From UBA2336 sp964419145 (GTDB lineage Bacteria > Bacteroidota > Bacteroidia > Cytophagales > Cyclobacteriaceae), in assembly GCA_964419145.1 (NCBI GenBank), contig CAYQOM010000003.1, positions 310,001-374,000 of the forward strand: DNA of 64,000 bases, read 5' to 3'. The translations under genes were made by a program, and so were the position numbers. The notes under the pieces are model-generated. The model worked only from the letters and a program-made list of their open reading frames with translations, was not told the DNA's origin and did no database searches. Of the stretch, positions 25,007 to 34,000 are shown in pieces; within the stretch, counting starts at the first letter, position 1; every line of letters starts with the position of its first letter.

Positions 25007-28000
25007 GTGAAACGTGGATTTTTAAGCAGAGTCCTTGATCTGCAGGAGGGCGAAGAAGGAAGGGTTTTCCTTCTGCTGATTATGAGCTTCTTTATGGGAG
25101 CCTTCCTGGCCACCTTTACCGTTGCCGCCCAAACCCTGTTTTTGAACAATTTTGATGAGAAAAATGACCTTCCCGGGGCCTTTGCCATTGCCGGTGCCTT
25201 TGGCATTGTGGCCACAGTAGGCTATAACTTCCTGCAACGCAAAATCCGCTTTCAGTACCTGGCCGTACTCAGCTTACTTGTCGTTACAACCGTTACAGCC
25301 GCTATCGAATTTGGTGACCTTTACTTTCCCGACAAGCAAACCATTTACTATTACGGATTTACACAGCTTATCCCCTTCACACTGATTATTCTGCTTGTGT
25401 TCTGGGGGGCGTTTAACCGACTATTCAATGTTCGGCAATCCAAACGCTTATTGGGAACTGTTGACCAGGGAGCATTGGTGGCATCATTGATCTCATTCTT
25501 TGCCATTCCGGTTGTATTGCCTTACTTGCCGGGTGAAGGAAGCGACAAGGCTGAATCGCTTTATACCATTAGTCTTGTCAGTGTTGTTTTGTTTACTGTC
25601 ATGTTTATCATCCTCTCCACCAAATTTGGAGGAGAACGTTGGTCACTTACCCAGGAACGTTTAAAAAATCAAAAAGTGCGGGTAGTCGATTTCCTCAAGA
25701 ACAAATACCTGATCCTGCTCTCCTTATTTATCATTATTTCTATTGTCTCGCTGAACTTCGTAGAGTATTCCTTCCTGAGTGTTTCGACCCAACGCTTTAA
25801 ACCGGAAGAACTGGCAAACTTTCTGGCGTTATTCGAAGCTACCATTGTAATCTTCAGTTTTCTCTTTCAGGCCTTTGCGGCCGATCGGATTATGGTGGAC
25901 TACGGCTTGAAGGTTTCCATTCTGGTAAACCCAATTCTTATCGCGCTCTTCACCATTGGTGCACTCATCATCGGTTTAACATTTGGTTACACCGAAGCAA
26001 GTCCATCCTTTACCATATTCTTTGTGATGATTGCGATGAGTAAACTCTTCATCTACTCCACAAAAGAATCGTTGGATGAGCCCGCCTTTAAACTCTATCA
26101 GTTACCGGTAGATCCCAACATTAAAATTGATGTGCAGACAAAAATTGAAGGATTTGTAACAGCCTTCGCTACCATGCTTGCCGGTGGTTTGATTTACCTG
26201 ATTAACCGTGTACATATTTTCGACTTACTCTACATCACCATTTTTACCCTTCCGCTAATCGGCTTGTGGTACCTGGTGGGAAATAACATGTACACGAATT
26301 ACAGGAACACCCTGCGAAAAACATTGATCCGAAACAAATCGAAGGTTGAACACAAAATAGAACAAGAACTGACCGTTGATCGGGTATTGGAGCGGGAGAT
26401 TTCCAGTTCAGCAGAAGACAAGGTATTGTATGGCTTACGCCTGATGGAAAAAATTGAGCCTGCACTTTTTGAAAATGCCATCATCACGTTAACCAACAGC
26501 AATCACCAACACGTAAAGGCATTTGCCAACGAAAAAGTACAACAACTTGGTTTAGACAGAGACCCCTCAAAAGATCAGGACATCCGAACCCTCGCATCAC
26601 AGGCCGCGAGTGAAACAGAAGCAAGTGACTTGCTTTCCATTTCCCCGGATAATCTAATGAAGCTGAGTAAATCCGTAAAACCAGCCGACCGGATGCTTGC
26701 CGCTAAACTCTTACGCAAACTGATCAGCCAACGTACCATTTTTATTTTGCTTGAACTCCTTCGCGATGTAGACTACAACGTACGACATGAAGCACTGAAA
26801 ACCGCGCGTAAAGTAAAGCGACCTGAAACCTGGCCAACGCTGATTGAACTACTCTCCTCTCCTTCGTATTGCCATCAGGCCACCGCGGCACTAATTGAAG
26901 CAGGCGAACCGGTATTACCCGTGTTGGATACTGCGTTTCATAAATCCGGACAAAGCGACATTACCATGTTGCGCATTGTACAGATTATCGGACGCATTGG
27001 TGGCGATGCTGCACTTGATTTGTTATGGAAAAAAGCGGATTATCCGGATAAACGAATCGTAAACCAGATTCTCTACTCGCTTCGTTATGTAAACTACCGC
27101 GCCACCGGCCGGCAGGCCAACCAGGTATTGGATTTGCTTGAAGCAGAGATTGGAAAAAACCTGTGGAACCAGGCCGCTCTTCACGAATTACCGCAACTGG
27201 AAAACTTCCAGTTATTGCGAAGCGCGATACGCGAAGAAATCAGGATCAACAACGACCAGATCACCATGCTTCTTTCGATTTTATACGATCCCGAAGCTGT
27301 GCAACTGGTGCGGGAGAATATCGACTCAGGCGATCCGAATGGTGTAGCCTATGCGCTCGAATTAATGGACTTATTCGTAGATCAGGATCTGAAACCAAAA
27401 CTTTTCCCGTTGTATGATGACATTCCCGTTCCGCGTAAGCTTGAATTGTTACAGATTTATTTCCCACGCGAAAGCTACAATCCGGTACAGGTAATCAATT
27501 ACATTTTAAACCGTGACTTCAACCTGAATAATCGCTGGACAAAAGTCTGTGCGGCCTATACTTCTGCCTACATACCTGAATTCAGGGTTAGCCGTGGATT
27601 GATTGCACAAATGTTTAATCGCGATAAACTGCTACAAGAGACAGCAGCCTGGGTTATTTATAATAAGGACAAAAGTATCTACAATACCATTTCAGAACGC
27701 TTACCCGATCGCGACAAGCGCTACCTCGACTCAGCCATTGAAAACAATGAATTGTTGGATGGCTTGAATGATGGCTTCTTCCTGGGCATAGAAATGATTT
27801 TATTCCTGAAGCAATTGCCCGAATTCAGAGGAATCAGCGGTGTGCTGTTGGCTGATCTGTTCGATAAAATTTTACCGTACGATCTGGCTCGTGGAGAAAA
27901 AGTTGGATTGGGTTCGCACGAACAGAACAACCCAATCTTCATTGTGGCGCATGGCGAAATATTACTGAAAGAAAAAAGCGAGACACGCTTTACCCTAAAG

Positions 28001-28207
28001 CCAGGCGATGTATTCGGAGACCTGTTTAGCAAAAACAGAAACGGATCGAACCTGGATACGCTTGAAGCCGTTGAACGCTCCGTGGTGTTCCGCATCGATT
28101 TGCTCGACTTTTATTTCGTTATCGCCAACCATCATGAAATGGTGGAGAAAATTATTCGGAACGCAACAGAAGAAACAGTTGATACCGTTGAACAAACCAA
28201 CCCTTAA
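25007..28207 (+). CDS. 12-TM translocase-like protein with HEAT repeats and cNMP-binding-like domain
   Basis: 1066 residues from a GTG start. Residues about 20-440 hold twelve hydrophobic helices in an MFS/ADP-ATP-translocase (Npt/Tlc) pattern; the conserved DEPAFKLYQLPVDPNIK and KIEGFV segments occur before the last helices. Residues about 470-860 are helical pairs of HEAT type (NVRHEALKTARKV, VLPVLDTAF). Residues about 940-1045 form a cyclic-nucleotide-binding-like fold (FIVAHGEILLKEK ... LKPGDVFGDLF), but the phosphate-binding cassette lacks the usual GE-then-RxA residues. Inner membrane. First gene of the cluster; TIR gene follows after 34 bases. The transport substrate is not evident. 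Confidence 0.8.
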   Translation: MKRGFLSRVLDLQEGEEGRVFLLLIMSFFMGAFLATFTVAAQTLFLNNFDEKNDLPGAFAIAGAFGIVATVGYNFLQRKIRFQYLAVLSLLVVTTVTAAIEFGDLYFPDKQTIYYYGFTQLIPFTLIILLVFWGAFNRLFNVRQSKRLLGTVDQGALVASLISFFAIPVVLPYLPGEGSDKAESLYTISLVSVVLFTVMFIILSTKFGGERWSLTQERLKNQKVRVVDFLKNKYLILLSLFIIISIVSLNFVEYSFLSVSTQRFKPEELANFLALFEATIVIFSFLFQAFAADRIMVDYGLKVSILVNPILIALFTIGALIIGLTFGYTEASPSFTIFFVMIAMSKLFIYSTKESLDEPAFKLYQLPVDPNIKIDVQTKIEGFVTAFATMLAGGLIYLINRVHIFDLLYITIFTLPLIGLWYLVGNNMYTNYRNTLRKTLIRNKSKVEHKIEQELTVDRVLEREISSSAEDKVLYGLRLMEKIEPALFENAIITLTNSNHQHVKAFANEKVQQLGLDRDPSKDQDIRTLASQAASETEASDLLSISPDNLMKLSKSVKPADRMLAAKLLRKLISQRTIFILLELLRDVDYNVRHEALKTARKVKRPETWPTLIELLSSPSYCHQATAALIEAGEPVLPVLDTAFHKSGQSDITMLRIVQIIGRIGGDAALDLLWKKADYPDKRIVNQILYSLRYVNYRATGRQANQVLDLLEAEIGKNLWNQAALHELPQLENFQLLRSAIREEIRINNDQITMLLSILYDPEAVQLVRENIDSGDPNGVAYALELMDLFVDQDLKPKLFPLYDDIPVPRKLELLQIYFPRESYNPVQVINYILNRDFNLNNRWTKVCAAYTSAYIPEFRVSRGLIAQMFNRDKLLQETAAWVIYNKDKSIYNTISERLPDRDKRYLDSAIENNELLDGLNDGFFLGIEMILFLKQLPEFRGISGVLLADLFDKILPYDLARGEKVGLGSHEQNNPIFIVAHGEILLKEKSETRFTLKPGDVFGDLFSKNRNGSNLDTLEAVERSVVFRIDLLDFYFVIANHHEMVEKIIRNATEETVDTVEQTNP

Positions 28208-28241
28208 ACTTTTAAACTTCAGAATTTGAACCACCACTACG

Positions 28242-29681
28242 ATGAACCTTGAAATTGACGTACTGATTATTTACTCGGATAAGGATAACGAAACCATTGG
28301 CGGACAATCCGGTTGGGTAACGCAGTTCAAAAAATTCCTCGACCTGATGCTCACGCAAGTGTTGGGATCAAAGCCTAACATCTTACTCAAGAGCGAATAT
28401 GATAACATGGCTTCACCAAAACTTGATAATGCTGCAACACTAGTGAGTATACTATCTCCAGACTTTATTCAATCTGGTCAATGCCTCGATAACCTGGAAG
28501 CATTCTATCAGGCGGCTGAAGCCAGTGGCAAAAACCACAACCGTGTTTTCAAAGTTTTCAAAAACCCACTAAGTGTTCAGGAGCAACCGCCACGCCTGCG
28601 CGAACTTATCGGCTATGAAATGTACCAGCTCGATTCAGAAACCGGTGAAGTGCGTGAGTACACCGACTACTTCAGCTCAGAAGCCGAGCGCCAATACTGG
28701 ATGAAGATGGTGGATCTTGCCTACGACATTTATGACACCTTGCTTCAATTGAAAGGAACAGAAGTAAAAGGTGAAGTGAAAAATATTTACAAACGCAAAA
28801 CCATTTACCTGGCTGAAACCGGGCACGACCTCTCCGTACAACGCAACATCATCAAGCGTGAATTGCAACGGCATGGATACATTGTTACACCTGTACAAAC
28901 CCTGCCGGGCAATATTCACGATATCGAAAAGATGGTGAAGCGCGACCTGGAAGAAGCCAGCCTCTCCATTCACCTGATCGGGGCCGCCTATGGTGAAATA
29001 CCGGACGGCTCCGACCGGTCTATTGTCGATCTGCAAAACTGGTTTGCCGCAGAAAAAAGTCAGCGGGTAGGCAAAGAACATTTCACACGCCTGATCTGGA
29101 TTTCGCCCATCTTACTTAACGCCAGCGAAAGACAACGCGCCTTTATCGAAAACCTGAAGCGCGATACCGATGCGCAAGAAGGTGCGGAAATCTTACAAAC
29201 CCCATTGGAGGATTTCAAAAACATCATGCGTGAAGAGTTGCTTGAAGCCAATGAGAAAAAAGCGTTGGAGGAAACAGGCGGTAAATCCGTTTACCTCGTT
29301 CACGATCGGGTTGATCATCAGGAAGTAAAACCCATCATTGAAGCCATCGAAAGAAATGGCTACAAGGTATTGATGCCCGCATTTGAGGGTGAGTTACTTG
29401 ACCTTCGCCAAAGGCACATCAACAACCTGCGCAATTTTGATACCGCCATTATTTATAAGGGGAAAGTAAACGATCAGTGGGTGCGGATGAAGGTGTTGGA
29501 TTTACTTAAGGCACCGGGATTTGGAAGAAAGAAGCCCATAAAAGGAAAAGCCGTGCTGACCAACATGAATTCAGGATTAAACCTGGATAGTTTTAAAAAT
29601 CAAAACCTGCGCGTGGTTCAGGCGGATCCACGTGATGTTGCAGAAAAAGTGAAGTCATTACTGGAAGAATTTAATAACTAA
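28242..29681 (+). CDS. Protein with tandem TIR-like domains
   Basis: 479 residues, no signal peptide. Residues 1-140 look like a TIR domain: opening strand DVLIIYSDKD, LVSILSPDF, then SGQCLDNLEAF whose Glu86 is at the position of the TIR NAD-hydrolase glutamate. Two more alpha/beta segments begin with similar strands, KTIYLAETGHD (about 187) and KSVYLVHDRVD (about 349), and resemble TIR or DUF4062 folds. Only the first shows a plausible catalytic glutamate. It follows the HEAT/cNMP gene by 34 bases and precedes the STAND gene by 72. NADase, scaffold or signalling roles are all possible. Confidence 0.75.
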   Translation: MNLEIDVLIIYSDKDNETIGGQSGWVTQFKKFLDLMLTQVLGSKPNILLKSEYDNMASPKLDNAATLVSILSPDFIQSGQCLDNLEAFYQAAEASGKNHNRVFKVFKNPLSVQEQPPRLRELIGYEMYQLDSETGEVREYTDYFSSEAERQYWMKMVDLAYDIYDTLLQLKGTEVKGEVKNIYKRKTIYLAETGHDLSVQRNIIKRELQRHGYIVTPVQTLPGNIHDIEKMVKRDLEEASLSIHLIGAAYGEIPDGSDRSIVDLQNWFAAEKSQRVGKEHFTRLIWISPILLNASERQRAFIENLKRDTDAQEGAEILQTPLEDFKNIMREELLEANEKKALEETGGKSVYLVHDRVDHQEVKPIIEAIERNGYKVLMPAFEGELLDLRQRHINNLRNFDTAIIYKGKVNDQWVRMKVLDLLKAPGFGRKKPIKGKAVLTNMNSGLNLDSFKNQNLRVVQADPRDVAEKVKSLLEEFNN

Positions 29682-29690
29682 AAACATAAA

Positions 29691-29727
29691 GCTACAAGCT
29701 TGAAGCCTTAGGCTTGAGTCTTGTAGC
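29691..29727 (+). promoter_or_regulatory. Hairpin between TIR and STAND genes
   Basis: GCTACAAG (29691-29698) pairs with CTTGTAGC (29720-29727), and inside it AAGCC pairs with GGCTT. An internal mismatch separates the two stems. No U tract follows, so it is unlikely to be a full terminator; it could be an attenuator, an RNA-processing site or a relic repeat. Confidence 0.55.
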
Positions 29728-29753
29728 CATTTAGGTTCCTTAACAAAACGTCT

Positions 29754-32700
29754 ATGCCACAATACGTTGACGAAAAGGTATCGGTGATAAATCCGTTTCC
29801 GGGTTTGCGCCCCTTCAAAATTGAAGAGAGCCACCTGTTCTTTGGCCGGGAAGGTCAGAGCGATGAAGTGCTCCTGAAACTTTCCAAAAACCGGTTCGTA
29901 GGTGTGATCGGTCCCTCAGGAAGTGGTAAGTCATCCTTTATCTATTGCGGTGTACTCCCCATTTTATATGGCGGCTTCCTTACCGATGCCAGTCCGAATT
30001 GGGAGGTTGTGGTAACCCGCCCGGGTGCCGGCCCCATTGATAACCTGGCCGAATCATTATTGAAGAGTAATCCCGAATACCTGGACGCTGAAGTAGAGGA
30101 ACAAAAAATCAAACGTACGATATTCTCAACCTTGTTGCGAAGCAGCTCGCTGGGATTGGTAGAAGCCGTTGAACAATCCAGAAGATCAGCGGATGTAAAC
30201 TATTTGATACTTGTCGATCAGTTTGAAGAACTGTTCCGGTTTAAAGACAGCACCGATCCAAACTCGGTAAACGAAACGCTGGCCTTTGTAAACCTGTTGA
30301 TGGAAGCGGTGAACTATCCGGATGCACCGATTTATGTGGCCATTACTATGCGCTCGGATTTCATTGGCGATTGTGCGCAGTTCCCTGAACTAACCCGTAA
30401 GATCAACGACAGCCACTACCTGATTCCACAACTAACACGCGACCAAAAACGCAGGGCCATTGAAGGACCCGTTGCCGTAGGCAGTGCTACCATTACCCCC
30501 CGATTGGTTCAACAATTATTGAATGACCTGGGCGATAACCCCGATCAACTTCCCATTCTGCAACACGCCTTGATGCGTACCTGGAGTTACTGGGCCAACT
30601 ACCGCGACTACGAAGAAGAACCCCTCGACTTAAAACATTACGAAGCCATCGGTACCATGTCGGAGGCGTTGAGCATGCACGCCAACGAAGCCTATGACGA
30701 ACTAACCGAATCGCAAAAACACATTTGCGAAGTGCTGTTCAAAGCCATCACCGAAAAACGGGGCGAGAACTTTGGTATACGCAGGCCAACACGCTTAAAT
30801 GAAATTGCCGCCATTGCCGATTGCTCGGAAGAAGAAGTAGCCGAAGTGATTGAAAAATTCCGAGAACCCGGCCGTTCCTTATTAACACCGGCTCATGGCA
30901 CGCCCCTCTCTTCCAAATCTATGGTAGACATTTCGCATGAAAGCCTCATGCGCATTTGGGTACGATTGAAAAACTGGGTGGACGATGAAGCTGATGCCGT
31001 ACAAATGTATTCGCGCTTGGCAGAAGCTGCCGCCATGTACCAGGTGGGTAAAGCCGGCTTATGGCGCCCACCCGATTTGCAATTGGCCTTAAACTGGCTA
31101 GCGAAGCATAAGCCAACACTGGTGTGGGGCCAGCGTTACAACCCGGCCTTTGAGCGCACCATGATCTTTCTCGAATACTCGAGAAAAGAATTTGAAACCG
31201 AACAACGCATACGCGAACTGGAGCAGAAACGTAAACTGCAACGGGCAAGGATTACGGCATTGGTGTTTGGTGGATTGACAGTAATTGCACTTTTGTTTCT
31301 TGTATATGCATTCATTCAAAAAGCAGAAGCCGAAGATCAATACAATCGTGCTGAGGCTGAGCGAGAACGAGCTGAAGAAAATTATCTCTTAGCAGAGGCT
31401 GCAAGAAAAGATGCAGATGCACGAAGAATTGAGGCTGAAGAAGCACAAGATGCAGCGGAAAAAGCGAAGTTAGCTGAAGAACAACAGCGTCTACAAGCAG
31501 AAGCCAATGCTGAGGCTGCAAGAATCGCTGAATTGGAAGCAAAAAAACAAGAAGCGTTAGCCAAATCAAATGAGGCGTTAGCCAAGACAAATGAGGCCGC
31601 TGCAAATCGGAACGCAGAAGCTGCAAGAATCGCAGAAGCCGAATCAAATCGGCAACGCTACATCGCGCAAGCAAAAGCCATGGCGTTGAAGTCGGTTGAA
31701 TTGAATAATGATCTTAATTTGGAGGGATTGATGGCGCAGCAAGCCTATCTGTTTAATACCAAATATGGTGGTGAAGCGTACGATAACGATATCTATAACG
31801 GGTTATTCTTCGCGTTACGCAACAACGAACACCCCTTAACCAACAGTCTGGCGGGCCATAACTATGGAAATGCCCGCACCATGGTTACCCATCGGGGGGA
31901 TTCACATATTTATTCAGGCGGAAGCGATGGCAAGATCATCCGTTGGAGTAATGAGAGTGGCTTATGGAAGCCAACTGAAATGGTGTCACGGCCAACGCCC
32001 ACAGATTATCAGGTCTATAGTATGGATATAAATGCTGATGAAACATTATTGGCTGCTGCCGGCTTGCATACACCCAATGAGTTGGAAAACTACATTGAAT
32101 TGTACTCGTTCGATAACATGAAGGCCGCTCCCAGAAAGATCACCGGATTCCGGTACAGCATTGAGAATGTTCACTTTACGCCTGATGGCAAAGGATTATA
32201 CGCACGCGATAACGGTGGGCACAGTATTAAGTTTTCTGATTTCACGACCACGCAAGAAGTAATTAAGTCTTCAGACGTAAAGATCAATTCAACTGATCTT
32301 CGCGCAGATGGTTTGAAATTAGCGGGGGCCGGAAATAACGGCATACTTTACATCTGGGATATACGTGATAATTACAAAGCCACCGAAATTAAATTAGGCG
32401 GAAGCCTCACTTCAGTAACCTGGCATCCAACCGAAGACCTACTTGTGGTTGGCGATAACCTGGGATTAATCAGACTGATTAAAAATGGTATTGTTGTGCG
32501 TTTGCTTTCCGGTCACCGCGGCCCGATCGAACAAATCAAATACAACCATAACGCTACCTTCTTTGCTTCGGCTAGTAAGGATCGTACCGTGCGTTTGTGG
32601 AACGTAAACAAACTCACGATTCCTCCAATCGAATTAAAAGATCATTTGGATTGGGTATGGACGCTTACGTTCTCACCGGATGATGAGCAAATCATGGTAG

Positions 32701-32909
32701 GCTTACAGAGCTCACAACAAACCATTGATCGGGATAAACTGCGTAATGAAGCGAGCATTCGTGCATACCCGACAAAAATCGCCACTATGTCGGATATTTT
32801 GTGCGAACAATACATCAAACAAAATATGACTAAAGAAGATTGGGATACCTACGTTCCGGGTCTGGATTATGAATCAACCTGTCCGAATTATCCACCCAAC
32901 AATAAGTGA
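29754..32909 (+). CDS. Membrane STAND ATPase with coiled coil and WD40 propeller
   Basis: 1051 residues. The N-terminus NPFPGLRPF...LFFGRE and P-loop GPSGSGKSS (53-61), with Walker B LILVDQFEE (151-159), identify an nSTAND1 NTPase followed by winged-helix segments (to about 480). One hydrophobic helix lies at about 499-519, followed by a long Ala/Glu-rich coiled coil (about 522-642). WD40 repeats fill about 690-1010 (SGGSDGKIIRWS, FFASASKDRTVRLWN). If the helix spans the membrane the propeller is periplasmic and the ATPase cytosolic; that is inference. It comes 72 bases after the TIR gene and its stop precedes the barrel start at 32918. Confidence 0.87.
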   Translation: MPQYVDEKVSVINPFPGLRPFKIEESHLFFGREGQSDEVLLKLSKNRFVGVIGPSGSGKSSFIYCGVLPILYGGFLTDASPNWEVVVTRPGAGPIDNLAESLLKSNPEYLDAEVEEQKIKRTIFSTLLRSSSLGLVEAVEQSRRSADVNYLILVDQFEELFRFKDSTDPNSVNETLAFVNLLMEAVNYPDAPIYVAITMRSDFIGDCAQFPELTRKINDSHYLIPQLTRDQKRRAIEGPVAVGSATITPRLVQQLLNDLGDNPDQLPILQHALMRTWSYWANYRDYEEEPLDLKHYEAIGTMSEALSMHANEAYDELTESQKHICEVLFKAITEKRGENFGIRRPTRLNEIAAIADCSEEEVAEVIEKFREPGRSLLTPAHGTPLSSKSMVDISHESLMRIWVRLKNWVDDEADAVQMYSRLAEAAAMYQVGKAGLWRPPDLQLALNWLAKHKPTLVWGQRYNPAFERTMIFLEYSRKEFETEQRIRELEQKRKLQRARITALVFGGLTVIALLFLVYAFIQKAEAEDQYNRAEAERERAEENYLLAEAARKDADARRIEAEEAQDAAEKAKLAEEQQRLQAEANAEAARIAELEAKKQEALAKSNEALAKTNEAAANRNAEAARIAEAESNRQRYIAQAKAMALKSVELNNDLNLEGLMAQQAYLFNTKYGGEAYDNDIYNGLFFALRNNEHPLTNSLAGHNYGNARTMVTHRGDSHIYSGGSDGKIIRWSNESGLWKPTEMVSRPTPTDYQVYSMDINADETLLAAAGLHTPNELENYIELYSFDNMKAAPRKITGFRYSIENVHFTPDGKGLYARDNGGHSIKFSDFTTTQEVIKSSDVKINSTDLRADGLKLAGAGNNGILYIWDIRDNYKATEIKLGGSLTSVTWHPTEDLLVVGDNLGLIRLIKNGIVVRLLSGHRGPIEQIKYNHNATFFASASKDRTVRLWNVNKLTIPPIELKDHLDWVWTLTFSPDDEQIMVGLQSSQQTIDRDKLRNEASIRAYPTKIATMSDILCEQYIKQNMTKEDWDTYVPGLDYESTCPNYPPNNK

Positions 32910-32917
32910 TTGAACGC

Positions 32918-34000
32918 ATGAAAAGACTTCTACCCCTCACCTTTTTACTTACTGCTGTTGGATTTGGATATGTCCATGCACAGGATTGTCCACAAAAATT
33001 AAGATTAGCACGAGCCACATATGAACAAGGGCGCTTACGTGAAATTGAGGTTCAACTTAAATCATGTCTCGAGGAAGATGGTTTTAAAAAGAATGAAAAG
33101 CAACTAAAAGTTGAAGCCTACAAGCTCCTTACCTTAAGCTACATCTACCTGGAAGAGCCTGAAAAAGCCGATCAGGCGATGCTTAACTTAAAACTCACCG
33201 ACCCTTATTACGAACCCAACCCGGCTGTTGACCCGGCTGAGTTTGTGGCGTTGTATAATTCATTCAGAAAGGATCCGGTATACCGCATTGGCGCTAAACT
33301 AGGCGTTAACAGCAGTAGGCCCAATGTCACTGATCTTAACACGGCCGTTGAACTTACTGAGGATAGTGAATATAAACCTTTGTTTGCCATTCAATTTGGT
33401 GCCGCAATTGACTTGCCCCTCAATGATCGGTTGACGCTTCATGGGGAAGTTTTATATGAACAACATCGGTTCGAAATTGATCAGAAGGTAAACCGGGGAA
33501 CTGATCCGGATACACAAGAACCACTCATTAATTCTTTTGAAGGTGTTGAAACACAAAACTGGATTTCTGTTCCAATAAGTGCCGAGTATAATTTCTTAAA
33601 TCTAAAATCTGCCGTACATGAACGGTTGAGACCTTTTGTAAGTCTAGGGGTAGAGGGTGGATATTTGCTGCCATCTCCCGCAATCACCGCATTACGGAAT
33701 CGTGCGGGAGAATCTTCTATTCCTGAATCCGGAATAGATGTAGACCGTGAAAAAATCAGAATCAGTGCACTGTTCGGAGCAGGAGTTAAAACGAAGATTG
33801 CCTCCGGTTTATTGGTATTTGAGATACGGTATGTACACGGACTCACTGATGTCAGTTCCGAGGATACAGCTTACACTAATCAACGATTGGTTTGGGAATA
33901 CGGCTATGCGGATCCGGTTTTTAAGATGAGTTCACTGGCCATTACAGCTTCTTACGTGCAGGATATTTTCAAACCAAAAAAACTGAGAAGTAAAAAATGA
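32918..34000 (+). CDS. Outer-membrane beta-barrel protein with periplasmic helical N-terminus
   Basis: 360 residues from ATG 32918, giving a clear signal peptide (MKRLLPLTFLLTAVG...HAQ). A GTG at 32906 is also in frame but leads to a poorer signal. The mature N-terminus (about 22-105) is helical and TPR-like (KVEAYKLLTLSYIYLEEPEKAD), followed by DPAEFVALYNSFRKDP and about 230 residues of alternating strands (YRIGAKLGVN, LHGEVLYEQHRFEI, VFEIRYVHGLTDV) of the OMP_b-brl type. Not a PorP/SprF protein by sequence. Its stop overlaps the next start (ATGA, 33997-34000). Confidence 0.83.
   Translation: MKRLLPLTFLLTAVGFGYVHAQDCPQKLRLARATYEQGRLREIEVQLKSCLEEDGFKKNEKQLKVEAYKLLTLSYIYLEEPEKADQAMLNLKLTDPYYEPNPAVDPAEFVALYNSFRKDPVYRIGAKLGVNSSRPNVTDLNTAVELTEDSEYKPLFAIQFGAAIDLPLNDRLTLHGEVLYEQHRFEIDQKVNRGTDPDTQEPLINSFEGVETQNWISVPISAEYNFLNLKSAVHERLRPFVSLGVEGGYLLPSPAITALRNRAGESSIPESGIDVDREKIRISALFGAGVKTKIASGLLVFEIRYVHGLTDVSSEDTAYTNQRLVWEYGYADPVFKMSSLAITASYVQDIFKPKKLRSKK

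Noticed and set aside
31312..31674. 120-residue minus-strand frame rich in Leu/His
   Set aside because: It is the antisense of the Ala/Glu-rich coiled coil of the STAND protein; such repeats leave the opposite strand open by composition alone.
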